The notes under the pieces are model-generated. The model saw only the letters and a list, made by a program, of their open reading frames with translations. It was not told where the DNA came from and made no database searches. 64,000 nucleotides of DNA from CALBPI01 sp038531945 (GTDB lineage: Bacteria; Pseudomonadota; Gammaproteobacteria; Steroidobacterales; Woeseiaceae), in contig JBCBBH010000001.1 of NCBI GenBank assembly GCA_038531945.1, positions 868,001 to 932,000 on the forward strand, written 5' to 3'. Below, piece after piece: positions 54,164 through 63,721 of the stretch (its first letter is position 1; each line of letters opens with the position of its first letter). The position numbers were made by a program, and so were the translations under genes.

Positions 54164-57100
54164 ATGTTGTATCAACTAAGTCGCGCTGATAGCGCGTGGC
54201 GGCGGAAATGCAAAACCGGTTTTGCATCACTCGCCGCTCTTGCTCTGACGGGCCTTGCGCCATCAGCAGCACTCGGTCAGTCGACCGACGATGAAGCCGA
54301 GAGCGTCGATGAAATCGTCGTTACCGGTTCGCGTCTGACGACGAACCCGAACCTTGCAGGCGCTACGCCGGTACTTAGTGTATCCGGCGACGAAGCGCTG
54401 GTCCGCGGCAACGTCCGCGTCGAAGACTTCATCAACGTTCTGCCGCAGGTTTTTGCGGGTCAGGCGTCTGAAGTCTCCAACGGCGCGTCCGGTACCGCTA
54501 CGCTGAACCTTCGTGGTCTCGGTGCACAACGTACACTCGTCATGATCGACGGCCGTCGTCTGCCTTACGGCTCTTCGGGCACGATCGCAGCGAACGTTGA
54601 CCTTGTGCCGATCCAGATGGTGGAGCGCGTTGACATCGTCACAGGTGGTGCTTCGGCCGTATACGGCTCGGACGCTATCGGTGGTGTCGCCAACTTCATC
54701 CTGAAACGTGATTTCGAAGGCTTCGAGTTCGGTGGTCAGTACGGCCTGTCGACCAACGACAACGACGATGACTTCTACGCGAACATCTTGCGTGCTGGCG
54801 ACCAGCCAGTACCGGGCAGCGCCAGCGACGGTGAAGAAGCCCTGGTCTACGCAATGATGGGTCTTAACGCACCGGATGGTCGCGGTAACATCACCATCTA
54901 TGCGTCGTACGAAGATCGTCAGGAAATCACGCAGGACAATCGCGTGTTCTCCGGTTGCGCATTGGGTCAGGATTCCAGTGATTTCAGTTCCGGCGGCTTC
55001 GGTTGCGTAGGTTCTGCGAACTTCCGTTTGTTCGGTGGCCCTGGCGGCTTTGGTTTCCAGCAAGAAAATGGTCAAGTTGACAACTTCTTCACGACACCAG
55101 GCCCGCAGCGTACGTTCAACTTCGGACCGTTCAACTTCTTCCAGCGTCCGTCCGAGCGTTACAACATTTACGCAAAAGGCTTCTACTCGCTAACTGACAA
55201 CATTGAAGCGTTCACGGATTTCTCCTACACGAACAACTTCTCTGACGCTCAGATCGCTCCGACCGCTTCATTCGGTATCGGCGCATACAGCATCAACTGC
55301 GACAACCCGCTGATCCAGGGTAACGCAGGTATCGCCTTGACCGACATCTTCGGTTGCTCGGCTGCGGATATTGCTGATGGCAACGTCGTCAGCGGCATCA
55401 CTGCCTCGCACCGTAACGTTGAAGGCGGACCGCGTAACTCACGTCTGGAAAACAGCGCGTGGCGCGTAATCAGCGGCCTGCGCGGCACGTTTGCTGACGA
55501 CGTCTGGGGTTGGGAAGCATTTGCTCAGGTGTCTGAGACACGTGACCAAAGCGTTTCCACGAACGACTTTGTTGTAGCGAACCTGCAGCAAGCACTGTTT
55601 GCGACCACGGATGCCGACGGCAACATCGTGTGTCAGGATCAGAGCGGCGGCTGTGTGCCTTACAACATCTTCCAGCGTGGACCGGGCGGCGAAAGCCTCG
55701 TCACGCAGGACGCACTGGACTTCATCCAGGGTGTTGGTCTGGTCAACGGTTCAACGGCTCAAACCGTCTTCGGCGGCAACCTTCAGGCTGACCTCGGCGA
55801 GTACGGCATCAAACTGCCGACCTCGGACGACGGTATCGGCTTCCTGGTTGGTTTTGAGTACCGCAAGGACGAGTTGTTCTCTAACCCAGATGAAATCAGC
55901 CAGGTTCCTGGCGGTGGTTTCACCGGTGTTGGTGGTGCAACCCTTCCTGTTGAAGGCGAGATCGAAGTCACGGAATTCTACAGTGAGTTCCAGGTGCCGA
56001 TCCTTGCTGGTGTAGCTGGTGCGGAAGAACTGACTTTTTCTGGTCAGTACCGCTATTCTGACTACACGACCGACGGTAATGGTACGTCCAACAGCTTCGA
56101 CGCGAACGCTTACGGTCTTTCTTTGACCTACGCGCCGATCGAAGACATCCGCGTTCGTGCTCAGTTCCAGCGCTCGGTCCGTGCACCGAACGTCATCGAG
56201 CTGTTCACGGGTCAAAACACGGGTCTTCCGAACCTGAGCTCTGCGGGCACCAACGCAAACGGCGTACAGCTGTTTGACCCATGTGCTTCAGATGCACCGA
56301 TCGCTTCTCTGGCAGATTGCCAGAACACGGGCGTGACGGCAGCTCAGTACGGCACGATCCTTGACGTGATCTCAGGTCAGACACAGTCGTTGACCGGCGG
56401 TAACCCGCTGCTCGACCCTGAGTCTGCTGACACCACGACCCTCGGTATCGTTGTTCAGCCTTCGTTCCTGCCGGAATTGTCTGTCAGCCTGGACTACTTC
56501 AACATCTTGGTTGAAGACACCATTGCTGCAGGTATCTCCGCTCAGGTTACGCTGGATAACTGCCTGGCAACGGGTGATGCAGCGTTCTGTAACCTGATTA
56601 CACGTTCGTCAGTCGGTTCGCTCGCAGCTGGTACGTTTGGCGTTGGTTTCCAGCAAACCAACTTGAACATCGCTGAGCTCGAGACCACCGGTTACGACTT
56701 GCAGGTCACGTACAACTGGGAACTCGGTCGCCACACGGTCAACCTTGACTATGCGGCAACCTACATCGAACAGTTGGACACCGTACCGTTCCCGGGTGGT
56801 GATTCGATTCGTTGCGCAGGCGACTTCGGTAGCACCTGTGGTAGCCCGAACCCGCACTTCCGTCATCGCGCGGTTGCGACTTGGGTAACGCCTTGGGACG
56901 TCGATGTCACCGGTACATGGCGCTTCTTTAACTCCACGATCAACGATATTACTGATCCGTTGGAGCAGCGTTTCGACGACGTTCATTACCTGGATCTGGC
57001 TGCGAACTGGTACATCACCGATGACATCAGCATCCGCGGTTCTATCCTGAACGTGCTTGGCGAAGATCCACCGGTCTTCACCAGTGCGGGCCCGGCTTTG

Positions 57101-57175
57101 GGTAACGGTAACACCTACCCGACCGTGTTCGACACGAGCCGTGTGTTCGTCGCTGCCTTCCGCTTCCAGTTCTAA
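54164..57175 (+). CDS. TonB-dependent outer-membrane receptor
   Basis: A 1003-residue TonB-dependent receptor. The signal peptide ends near residue 42 (ALGQS). A TonB box region (VDEIVVTGSRL) is followed by the plug (about 60-190: LNLRGLGAQRTLVMIDGRRL, ERVDIVTGGASAVYGSDAIG) and a ~800-residue 22-strand barrel ending in FRFQF. There is no N-terminal carboxypeptidase-like or signalling domain. Substrate unknown; receptors of this kind import peptides, sugars or siderophores. It has its own terminator (57238-57267) and leader, so it is a monocistronic gene. Confidence 0.95.
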   Translation: MLYQLSRADSAWRRKCKTGFASLAALALTGLAPSAALGQSTDDEAESVDEIVVTGSRLTTNPNLAGATPVLSVSGDEALVRGNVRVEDFINVLPQVFAGQASEVSNGASGTATLNLRGLGAQRTLVMIDGRRLPYGSSGTIAANVDLVPIQMVERVDIVTGGASAVYGSDAIGGVANFILKRDFEGFEFGGQYGLSTNDNDDDFYANILRAGDQPVPGSASDGEEALVYAMMGLNAPDGRGNITIYASYEDRQEITQDNRVFSGCALGQDSSDFSSGGFGCVGSANFRLFGGPGGFGFQQENGQVDNFFTTPGPQRTFNFGPFNFFQRPSERYNIYAKGFYSLTDNIEAFTDFSYTNNFSDAQIAPTASFGIGAYSINCDNPLIQGNAGIALTDIFGCSAADIADGNVVSGITASHRNVEGGPRNSRLENSAWRVISGLRGTFADDVWGWEAFAQVSETRDQSVSTNDFVVANLQQALFATTDADGNIVCQDQSGGCVPYNIFQRGPGGESLVTQDALDFIQGVGLVNGSTAQTVFGGNLQADLGEYGIKLPTSDDGIGFLVGFEYRKDELFSNPDEISQVPGGGFTGVGGATLPVEGEIEVTEFYSEFQVPILAGVAGAEELTFSGQYRYSDYTTDGNGTSNSFDANAYGLSLTYAPIEDIRVRAQFQRSVRAPNVIELFTGQNTGLPNLSSAGTNANGVQLFDPCASDAPIASLADCQNTGVTAAQYGTILDVISGQTQSLTGGNPLLDPESADTTTLGIVVQPSFLPELSVSLDYFNILVEDTIAAGISAQVTLDNCLATGDAAFCNLITRSSVGSLAAGTFGVGFQQTNLNIAELETTGYDLQVTYNWELGRHTVNLDYAATYIEQLDTVPFPGGDSIRCAGDFGSTCGSPNPHFRHRAVATWVTPWDVDVTGTWRFFNSTINDITDPLEQRFDDVHYLDLAANWYITDDISIRGSILNVLGEDPPVFTSAGPALGNGNTYPTVFDTSRVFVAAFRFQF

Positions 57176-57207
57176 GTTGAGCTGAAAGCCGGAAACGGCA
57201 ATGGATA

Positions 57208-57226
57208 GCCCGGTCTAGTACCGGGC
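57208..57226 (+). other. Hairpin before the receptor terminator
   Basis: GCCCGGT-CTAGT-ACCGGGC forms a perfect 7-bp stem just after the receptor stop codon. It has no T-run and precedes the true terminator by 12 bp. It could protect the message 3' end. Confidence 0.5.
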
Positions 57227-57237
57227 CATTCCTGAAA

Positions 57238-57267
57238 ATACCCGCAGCTTGCTGCGGGTATTTTTTT
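57238..57267 (+). terminator. Strong intrinsic terminator of the first receptor gene
   Basis: ATACCCGCAGC-TT-GCTGCGGGTAT gives an 11-bp perfect stem, followed by a run of T residues. Confidence 0.9.
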
Positions 57268-57610
57268 GCCTGCGTTTTATACATTTACCACGCATCTCCC
57301 GGATTGTTGTTAAATCACAACGCACGTGCGGAGAGTTCGCGAAAATTGTGGGATCTTGGGCAACTTGTGTCGGGCGCAACAATTAGATAATCTCACATTT
57401 CCTTCGGGAAATTCGTGGCTTGTGACAACCGTTACTTCTATTTTTTGGCTCAAAATTTTGTTTTTTTGCAACAAGTTGATTTTGTTGTAGATACGCAAAT
57501 TCGCAGAGGCTTGGAGATTCATAGCTACGTCATTCATGCCTGTGTGCCGTCCTGACTGGCGACGCGCAGATGTTCGGGGAAAAGGTCAAGACTTCCTGGG
57601 AGGGTAGAAA
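57268..57610. promoter_or_regulatory. AT-rich leader of the second TonB-dependent receptor
   Basis: No gene is visible. It carries inverted repeats GTTGT-TAAATC-ACAAC (57306-57321) and CAACAA...TTGTTG (57469-57487), related to the repeat before the first receptor, and is markedly AT-rich. A good ribosome site (GGGAGGGT) precedes the ATG at 57611. Confidence 0.5.
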
Positions 57611-60600
57611 ATGACTTCACCGCTAAACCACCGACTTGGCGGCCGATACCGGCGCCTGCTGGTCGGCGCATTGGCGATCGGCTCGATCGCAACCACAGGG
57701 CCTTTGCTTGCACAAAGTGAGGAAGGCGAATTGATCGAAGAGATCACTATCACCGGTTCACGTCTTGAGAGGTCGGGCTTCGACACGCCGTCCCCTGTTA
57801 CGGTAGTCGGCGTCGACCAAATCGCGGCGAACTCTTCGCCTGCGTTGGGTGATTTGTTGAATCAATTGCCTCAATTGCGTACGACGTTCGGACTGAACAA
57901 CTCCAGCCGGTTCATCGGTACCGCAGGCATCGGTCAGCTGGATCTTCGTGGGTTGGGTGCAGCCCGTACGCTGGTTCTGGTCAACGGGCGTCGACATGTA
58001 TCGGCAAGCGATGGCAGTCAAAGCGTTGACGTCAACAGCATTCCGCAAGACATGATCGAGCGGGTTGAAATCATCACCGGCGCGAACTCGGCAGTTTACG
58101 GTGCCGACGCGGTCGCGGGTGTAGTCAACTTCATCTTGAAGGACGACTTCGAAGGCGTAAGCCTGCGATTGTCGGGTGGTGATGCTGCGGACTCAGACTT
58201 CGGTCGCTCCTCGGTTGCCCTGACCCTCGGTCAAAACTTCGCTGAAGGTCGCGGTAACGCGATTTTCGGTTTGGGTTACGAGTCGCAGGACTTGCTGACA
58301 GCGGGTGAGCGCGGTGGCTTGTTCACGCAATCGATCGGCGAAGTGCCCAACCCGGACGATGGTGACTTCATTACCCCGGGCGGCTTCCAGGTCGACGACG
58401 GCATTCCCGACAACATTTTTGTACCTAACCAGGGCTTCTGGGCAATTTCGAACGCTGGAACGTCTCTCGGTTTGAACGGTCAGTTGGCGAACGACGGCTC
58501 TTTTGTTCCGCTTGACCAGGGTTCTTTTGAGTTCTCGAATGGCCTTCAATGTGGTGGCGCAAACTGTCCATTCCTGGATCTGGACTCATTCCAGGTGCTA
58601 CAGGCCAAGTTCGAACGCTACACGCTGGATGCGAACCTGACCTATGACCTCACCGACGATGTCGAGTGGTATCTTGAATCCAAGTATTCGAATGTTGAGG
58701 CACGGCAACAAGGCCAACCGAGCTTTGACTTCGGCGCACCGGTGATCGTCCAGCGGGATAACCCGTTTGTAACGCCGTCACTGGCAGCAGCGATGGATGC
58801 CGCAGGCGTCACTTCAACCGATCTACGTCGATTCAATGTTGATCTTGGTTTGCGGCAGGAACGCAATACTCGTGAGACATTCCGGGTTGTCAGCGGATTG
58901 CGCGGCGACATCGGCGAGTCCGGGTTCAGCTATGACGTCTTTGCCAACTTCGGTCGTACGACGATCGAGCGCTTGAACTTCAACAACCGTATCGATGAGC
59001 GATGGGCTGCCGCACAGGATGCTGTCGCGTTGGATGCGGCTGGCGCTCAAGCGTTCCGCGACGCTGGCATCAACCCCAACGCTCAGGCTGGCGACATTGT
59101 TTGTCGTTCCACGCTGCAGGAAGCTCAGGGCGAGGACAGCGGGTTCTCTGAACTCGGCTATGTGGGTTGCGTACCGGTCAACGTCATCGGTTTCAACCAG
59201 ATGTCACAGGCCTCACGCGACTTCGTGAATACCACTGCCCAGTCGTCTACCGAATTGCGTCAGACTCAAATCTCCGGTGTTCTGTCCAACCCTGAGGTGG
59301 TCACTGGATGGGCCGGTCCGATCGGCGGTGTTGTTGGCTTCGAGTATCGCGAAGAGCAGAGCAACACCCAAGGCGACGCGTTCTCGCAGATTGTCCCGAC
59401 GTTCTTTAACGCGCTGGCAGACACGAATGGTGAGTTCGATGTGACGGAATTCTTCGCGGAAGTGGGCGTGCCATTGTTGAATGATGCACCGTTCGCGAAG
59501 GACCTTTCATTTGAGGCGGCAGTTCGCGCATCTGACTACTCGACAATCGGAAACGCAACAACGTGGGAAGCACGTTTGAACTGGCAGCCGTTCGAAGATC
59601 TCCGATTCCGTGCCAGCACTGGTGAAGCGCTTCGTGCCCCGACGATCGACGACCTGTTCGCGCCGGCTGGGGAGAGCTTCGCGAACATCAATGACCCATG
59701 CGACTTCGAGAACATTAACGAAGGACGTAATGGTCGGAACGTTCGTATCGCTAACTGCCAGGCTCTGGGTATTGCTGATCCGGAGACCTTCGATTCTCTC
59801 GACGAAGAGAGTGTGACGCTGCTCGCTGGTGGTAACGCTGCAATCGGCGAAGAAGACGCGGAAACGCTGACCTGGGGCTTTGTTTACGAGCCCAGCCAGG
59901 TTGAAGGTCTTCAGATCGCGGTCGACTTTTGGGATATCAAAATCACAAACGCGATCGCGAACACCGGCGTTCAGGCGATTCTTGATCGCTGCGTCGACGA
60001 TCCAGGTGGTATCAACAACCAGTTCTGTTCACTGGTTTCGCGGGACAACATCGGCAACATCACGCTGGTAAACCAGTTCCCATTGAACCTGAACACTCTG
60101 GAAACGAACGGTGTTGACTTCGAAATTGGTTACGTTACGGACCTAGGTTTCGCGACGCTCCAGAACAGCCTTGTCGGTTCCTATCTCGATCGTCGTACGT
60201 TCTTCCTGGACTCGGATGACGATGTTGATGATGTAGAGGGCGAACTCGGCGATCCGCGCTTGCAGGTGAACTACCGCGGAGTCATGAGCTTCGAAAACTG
60301 GTCGACGTTCCTGCAGCTGCGTTGGATCGACGAGCAATTCCGTGAAGAACAAGAGCTGCTGTTTGGTTCAACAACGAACCGGGATCCAAACCCTGATGTA
60401 TCCAGCATCACAACGTTGGATGACATGCTGTATGTCGACCTCGGTGCGACCTACAACTTCGACTTCGGTTTGGATATCAGTGTCTTGATCGACAATGTCA
60501 CGGATGAAGATCCTCCGGCACCGGTGTTCGGAAACGGTGGTGCATCCGGTATCTATGACAATATCGGGCGTTTCTACACGTTGAGAGCGACCTACAACTT

Positions 60601-60613
60601 CGGCGGTGAGTAA
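57611..60613 (+). CDS. TonB-dependent outer-membrane receptor (second)
   Basis: A 1000-residue receptor. The signal peptide ends near ALLAQS, the TonB box is in IEEITITGSRLERSG, and the plug contains LDLRGLGAARTLVLVNGRRH and ERVEIITGANSAVYGADAVA. The barrel follows, ending in RATYNFGGE, i.e. three residues beyond the last aromatic rather than in a final phenylalanine. It is similar in plan to the first receptor but clearly divergent, so it may be an old duplication. It lies next to its twin and has its own terminator. Substrate unknown. Confidence 0.95.
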   Translation: MTSPLNHRLGGRYRRLLVGALAIGSIATTGPLLAQSEEGELIEEITITGSRLERSGFDTPSPVTVVGVDQIAANSSPALGDLLNQLPQLRTTFGLNNSSRFIGTAGIGQLDLRGLGAARTLVLVNGRRHVSASDGSQSVDVNSIPQDMIERVEIITGANSAVYGADAVAGVVNFILKDDFEGVSLRLSGGDAADSDFGRSSVALTLGQNFAEGRGNAIFGLGYESQDLLTAGERGGLFTQSIGEVPNPDDGDFITPGGFQVDDGIPDNIFVPNQGFWAISNAGTSLGLNGQLANDGSFVPLDQGSFEFSNGLQCGGANCPFLDLDSFQVLQAKFERYTLDANLTYDLTDDVEWYLESKYSNVEARQQGQPSFDFGAPVIVQRDNPFVTPSLAAAMDAAGVTSTDLRRFNVDLGLRQERNTRETFRVVSGLRGDIGESGFSYDVFANFGRTTIERLNFNNRIDERWAAAQDAVALDAAGAQAFRDAGINPNAQAGDIVCRSTLQEAQGEDSGFSELGYVGCVPVNVIGFNQMSQASRDFVNTTAQSSTELRQTQISGVLSNPEVVTGWAGPIGGVVGFEYREEQSNTQGDAFSQIVPTFFNALADTNGEFDVTEFFAEVGVPLLNDAPFAKDLSFEAAVRASDYSTIGNATTWEARLNWQPFEDLRFRASTGEALRAPTIDDLFAPAGESFANINDPCDFENINEGRNGRNVRIANCQALGIADPETFDSLDEESVTLLAGGNAAIGEEDAETLTWGFVYEPSQVEGLQIAVDFWDIKITNAIANTGVQAILDRCVDDPGGINNQFCSLVSRDNIGNITLVNQFPLNLNTLETNGVDFEIGYVTDLGFATLQNSLVGSYLDRRTFFLDSDDDVDDVEGELGDPRLQVNYRGVMSFENWSTFLQLRWIDEQFREEQELLFGSTTNRDPNPDVSSITTLDDMLYVDLGATYNFDFGLDISVLIDNVTDEDPPAPVFGNGGASGIYDNIGRFYTLRATYNFGGE

Positions 60614-60645
60614 CGATAGCTGAAGTGTCTTAAAGACAGAGGCGA

Positions 60646-60680
60646 AGCCCTGGCCGGTGATCTGGCCAGGGCTTTTTCTT
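60646..60680 (+). terminator. Intrinsic terminator of the second receptor gene
   Basis: AGCCCTGGCC and GGCCAGGGCT form a 10-bp perfect stem with an eight-base loop, followed by a T-rich run. Confidence 0.88.
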
Positions 60681-60804
60681 TGAAGATGATGTGGTATTTT
60701 CGAAGCGCCGAAGATGCCTCTCTGTGAGAGCCAAGCCGTATTGAAATAAATCGAGTCACCGTCCGATCATCTGTAGGTGTGACTCGCTTAGTCGGAGCTA
60801 TCGT

Positions 60805-61377
60805 ATGCGACCGTTTGTTCAAATGCGCTCGCTAGCGCTGTTGTTTGCTGGATGTGTATGGGTTGCGACGGCGTGTGCGCAGAGCGATGCGCCGGACGCT
60901 GAGTCCCGGCCGGACCCGCAGCAGATGAGTATTGATCGGATCGAGACGATCATCGGCCGTGTGGATGAGAACTACGAACGTAATCAGAACAACATTATCT
61001 TCACTTTCGCTGACTACGAAATTCTGTTGGTGAGTGACCCTGCTGCCGACCGAATGCGCGTCATGATCCCCGTCAATCCTGCCGATGCGTTGGATGAAGA
61101 GGAGCTGCTGCGGCTCATGCAGGCGAACTTCGATTCAGCCCTTGATGCTCGCTATGCGATAGCGAACGGTATGTTGTGGAGCACTTTCATTCACCGTCTC
61201 TCGAGTCTGACAGAGGAAGACTTGTTGTCCGGGATCGGGCAGACCATCAATACCGCTGATACGTTCGGTACGAGCTACAGCTCCGGGGAGTTGGTCTTTG
61301 GTGGCGGCGATTCGAATGAGTTGCGTCGCAAAGAACTGATAGAGGAGCTCAAGGAACGCGGTCAAAAAGCGATTTAG
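60805..61377 (+). CDS. Exported hypothetical protein, possibly YbjN/T3SS-chaperone-like fold
   Basis: A 190-residue exported protein (signal peptide cleaved near ACAQS). The mature part has a helix, then NNIIFTFADYEILLVSDPAA and MRVMIPV, a strand pair that resembles the YbjN/CesT-like fold seen in some bacterial proteins. The C-terminal 30 residues are basic and polar. It lies 190 bp after the second receptor but past its terminator, so it has its own transcription. Function unknown. Confidence 0.68.
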   Translation: MRPFVQMRSLALLFAGCVWVATACAQSDAPDAESRPDPQQMSIDRIETIIGRVDENYERNQNNIIFTFADYEILLVSDPAADRMRVMIPVNPADALDEEELLRLMQANFDSALDARYAIANGMLWSTFIHRLSSLTEEDLLSGIGQTINTADTFGTSYSSGELVFGGGDSNELRRKELIEELKERGQKAI

Positions 61378-61423
61378 CGATAAAGCGATTGCAGGCGTCG
61401 CACCGGAGACCATCGAACGAGTC

Positions 61424-61456
61424 GGCGAGCACCGGCTTTCCTTGCGGGTGCTCGCC
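61424..61456. other. Hairpin between convergent genes
   Basis: GGCGAGCACC and GGTGCTCGCC give a perfect 10-bp stem with a 13-base loop between the converging ends at 61377 and 61466. There is no T-run, so termination would not be the simple intrinsic type. Confidence 0.45.
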
Positions 61457-61465
61457 TGAGTTCAC

Positions 61466-63721
61466 CTAACTCAATCGAATCGGAAGGTCTCGTGCCCGTC
61501 GTCCACTCGCCGCGAACACGGCATTACCAATTGCCGGTGCAACCGCAATCAGTGGTGGTTCACCAAGCCCCATTGGAAACTCATCGTTCTCTATGAAACG
61601 AATGTCCAGTTCGGGCACATCCGCCATCCGGAGCGGTGTGTAGGAATCGAGGTTCCGGTCCTTAACGTGGCCGTTTTCGAACTTGGTCCCTTCATGCAAT
61701 GCCAGACTGACGCCCCAAAGCGTTGCGCCTTCTGCCTGCGCCAACGCGCCGTCTGGGTGGACGCGGGTGCCGCAATCCAATGCCTGCCAGATTTTCTTGA
61801 CAGTGATCTCGTCGTCGTCGACGGCGACATGTGCGACACACGCGGTCCATGTTGGCATGGCGCGCTCCTGACCGTGCGATACCGCAACACCAAGGCCTTC
61901 ACCCGGGGGTAAGTCACGGCCCCACCCGGAGCGATCGCGGACGTCCTCCAGAATGGCGCGCAGTCGCGCAGCACCACCCACAGCGTGTGGCGCGCTACCC
62001 GAATGCTTGCCCTGGGCATCAAGAAGCGCCAAGCGCATTTCGATAGGATCTACGCCGCGTTTGGCCGCAACTTCATCGAGGAAGCACTCGACGCCCCAGC
62101 TGATCCAGCCCGGTCCGACTGCGCGCAGCCAGCCTGGCAAAAACGTATCCTGTGCCAGCTCGTTGTTGATCGCTCTTACCCGATGATTCGGAATTGAATA
62201 CCACGTGTCGGCGCCGTTGATCGAGAAGCCGTCAAACTTCCCGTTGCCGTCCACGCCTGTACCAAGAAATCCGGGCGCCATCGACTTGGTCGGCCAGCCT
62301 GCCGCTGCTGCGTGATCAAGCGCTGTCATCTCGCCGCGTTCATCGAACCCGGCCTCCAGTCTGACAACACTGGGTGAGCGGACGCAGTCAAACTGACTGT
62401 CCGCCGGTCGCGTCATGATCAACTTCACAGGGCGTCCCAGCTCGCGCGCGGCGTGCGCTGCCGGGATCATCTGATCGCCGAACAGCCTGCGACCGAACCC
62501 GCCGCCCAAATAGTATTGGTGAAGCACTACCTGGGATTCCTCGATGCCCAATGACTGGGCCAGGACGGGAATGATCAGTGATTGCCATTGGTTGCCCGCG
62601 TGGACGTGGCATACGCCTTCGGCGTCAAACTCGACCAGGGCATTCTGTGGCTCCAGCGTGAAATGCAGAGCGGTGGACGTTCGATAAATTGATGACATCG
62701 AGCTCGATGCACTGGCAATCGCTGCTTCGGTATCGCCATCGTTAACAAACAGCGCACCCGTTGTCGGGTCGCTGACGAGCTTCGCGCCTTCGGCCAGGAT
62801 ATCTTCCTCCGAGACGTTGGCTGTCTCGCCGGCTACCCACGTGACTTGAACAGCTTCGGCCGCACGCGTGGCGGCAGGAAACGATTCGGCGATCGCCAAA
62901 GCCATGCCTTGCACAAATCCGCTTGGATCGGTGACGGAAATAGTTTTCACGTATCCGTCGATCGCCTGCGCGGCTGTGTCGTCAATCGACTCGATGGTAC
63001 TGCCGTACCGGGTCGGTGCGATGATCGGGTGCGCGTACACCATGTTCGGCAACTCGGTGTCTAATCCGTAGACTGCTTCGCCCCGCGATTTCGCATCAAC
63101 ATCCAACGCTTTGGCTGGCTTGCCGATAAGGTCGCGTTCGGAAGCTGGCTTAACCGGCAGGGCTGCGAGTTCATCTTCTGTGAAAGTTCTGCTGACATCG
63201 CCTGTAGCGACCACTTCGCCGAATGACAGGGACTGATCGCCAGCGATGATTTCTCCGCCGCGCGCGACACAATCGTCTGCAGAGACGCCCATCAGCTTTG
63301 CTGCGGCCTCAACCAGAATGATCCGCCCTGCGGCGGCGGCCTGCGACAAGGCAGTGAAGCTCGTAACAACTGACCAGGATCCGCCGGTAACCATGTAGCC
63401 CCATTTCGGATCCGAGTCGACGTGTTTGATCGAGACACGGTCCCAATCGGCACCGAGTTCGTCAGCCATGATGCGCGCGAGCGCGGTACCCACGTGCTGG
63501 CCCATCTCGGCGCGCATGATGTTGATCAGTGTGTTGCCATCACTATCGATGTCGAACCAGACTGCCGGCGAAAACGATTGCGTAGCGCCGGTGGTCGCGA
63601 CCTCTGAAACCGCAGACTCGCGGTTGCAGCCGGGTAGGAACGCGCCGAGGCCCATCACCAAACCGGTTCCGGCACTGCTGGCGAGGAAACTGCGCCGAGT
63701 CAAAGTGCGTCGTTGTTTCAT
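61466..63721 (-). CDS. Molybdenum hydroxylase large subunit (IorB-like)
   Basis: A 751-residue molybdopterin-binding subunit of the xanthine dehydrogenase superfamily, of the isoquinoline 1-oxidoreductase beta type. It would hydroxylate N-heterocycles or oxidise aldehydes. A twin-arginine signal (LTRRSFLASSAG) and a cysteine at the end of that region (LPGC) indicate export. Molybdopterin contacts typical of the family are seen in HAGNQWQSLIIPVLAQSLGI, YLGGGFGRRLFGDQ and a C-terminal GLGEPPLIAVAPAIGNAVF (with the catalytic glutamate). Its ATG overlaps the stop of the small-subunit gene by 4 bp. No medium FAD subunit is visible. Confidence 0.92.
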   Translation of the reverse strand: MKQRRTLTRRSFLASSAGTGLVMGLGAFLPGCNRESAVSEVATTGATQSFSPAVWFDIDSDGNTLINIMRAEMGQHVGTALARIMADELGADWDRVSIKHVDSDPKWGYMVTGGSWSVVTSFTALSQAAAAGRIILVEAAAKLMGVSADDCVARGGEIIAGDQSLSFGEVVATGDVSRTFTEDELAALPVKPASERDLIGKPAKALDVDAKSRGEAVYGLDTELPNMVYAHPIIAPTRYGSTIESIDDTAAQAIDGYVKTISVTDPSGFVQGMALAIAESFPAATRAAEAVQVTWVAGETANVSEEDILAEGAKLVSDPTTGALFVNDGDTEAAIASASSSMSSIYRTSTALHFTLEPQNALVEFDAEGVCHVHAGNQWQSLIIPVLAQSLGIEESQVVLHQYYLGGGFGRRLFGDQMIPAAHAARELGRPVKLIMTRPADSQFDCVRSPSVVRLEAGFDERGEMTALDHAAAAGWPTKSMAPGFLGTGVDGNGKFDGFSINGADTWYSIPNHRVRAINNELAQDTFLPGWLRAVGPGWISWGVECFLDEVAAKRGVDPIEMRLALLDAQGKHSGSAPHAVGGAARLRAILEDVRDRSGWGRDLPPGEGLGVAVSHGQERAMPTWTACVAHVAVDDDEITVKKIWQALDCGTRVHPDGALAQAEGATLWGVSLALHEGTKFENGHVKDRNLDSYTPLRMADVPELDIRFIENDEFPMGLGEPPLIAVAPAIGNAVFAASGRRARDLPIRLS

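Noticed and set aside
54263..55075. A 270-codon minus-strand frame
   Set aside because: It is antisense to the plug domain of the first TonB-dependent receptor and has no features of its own.
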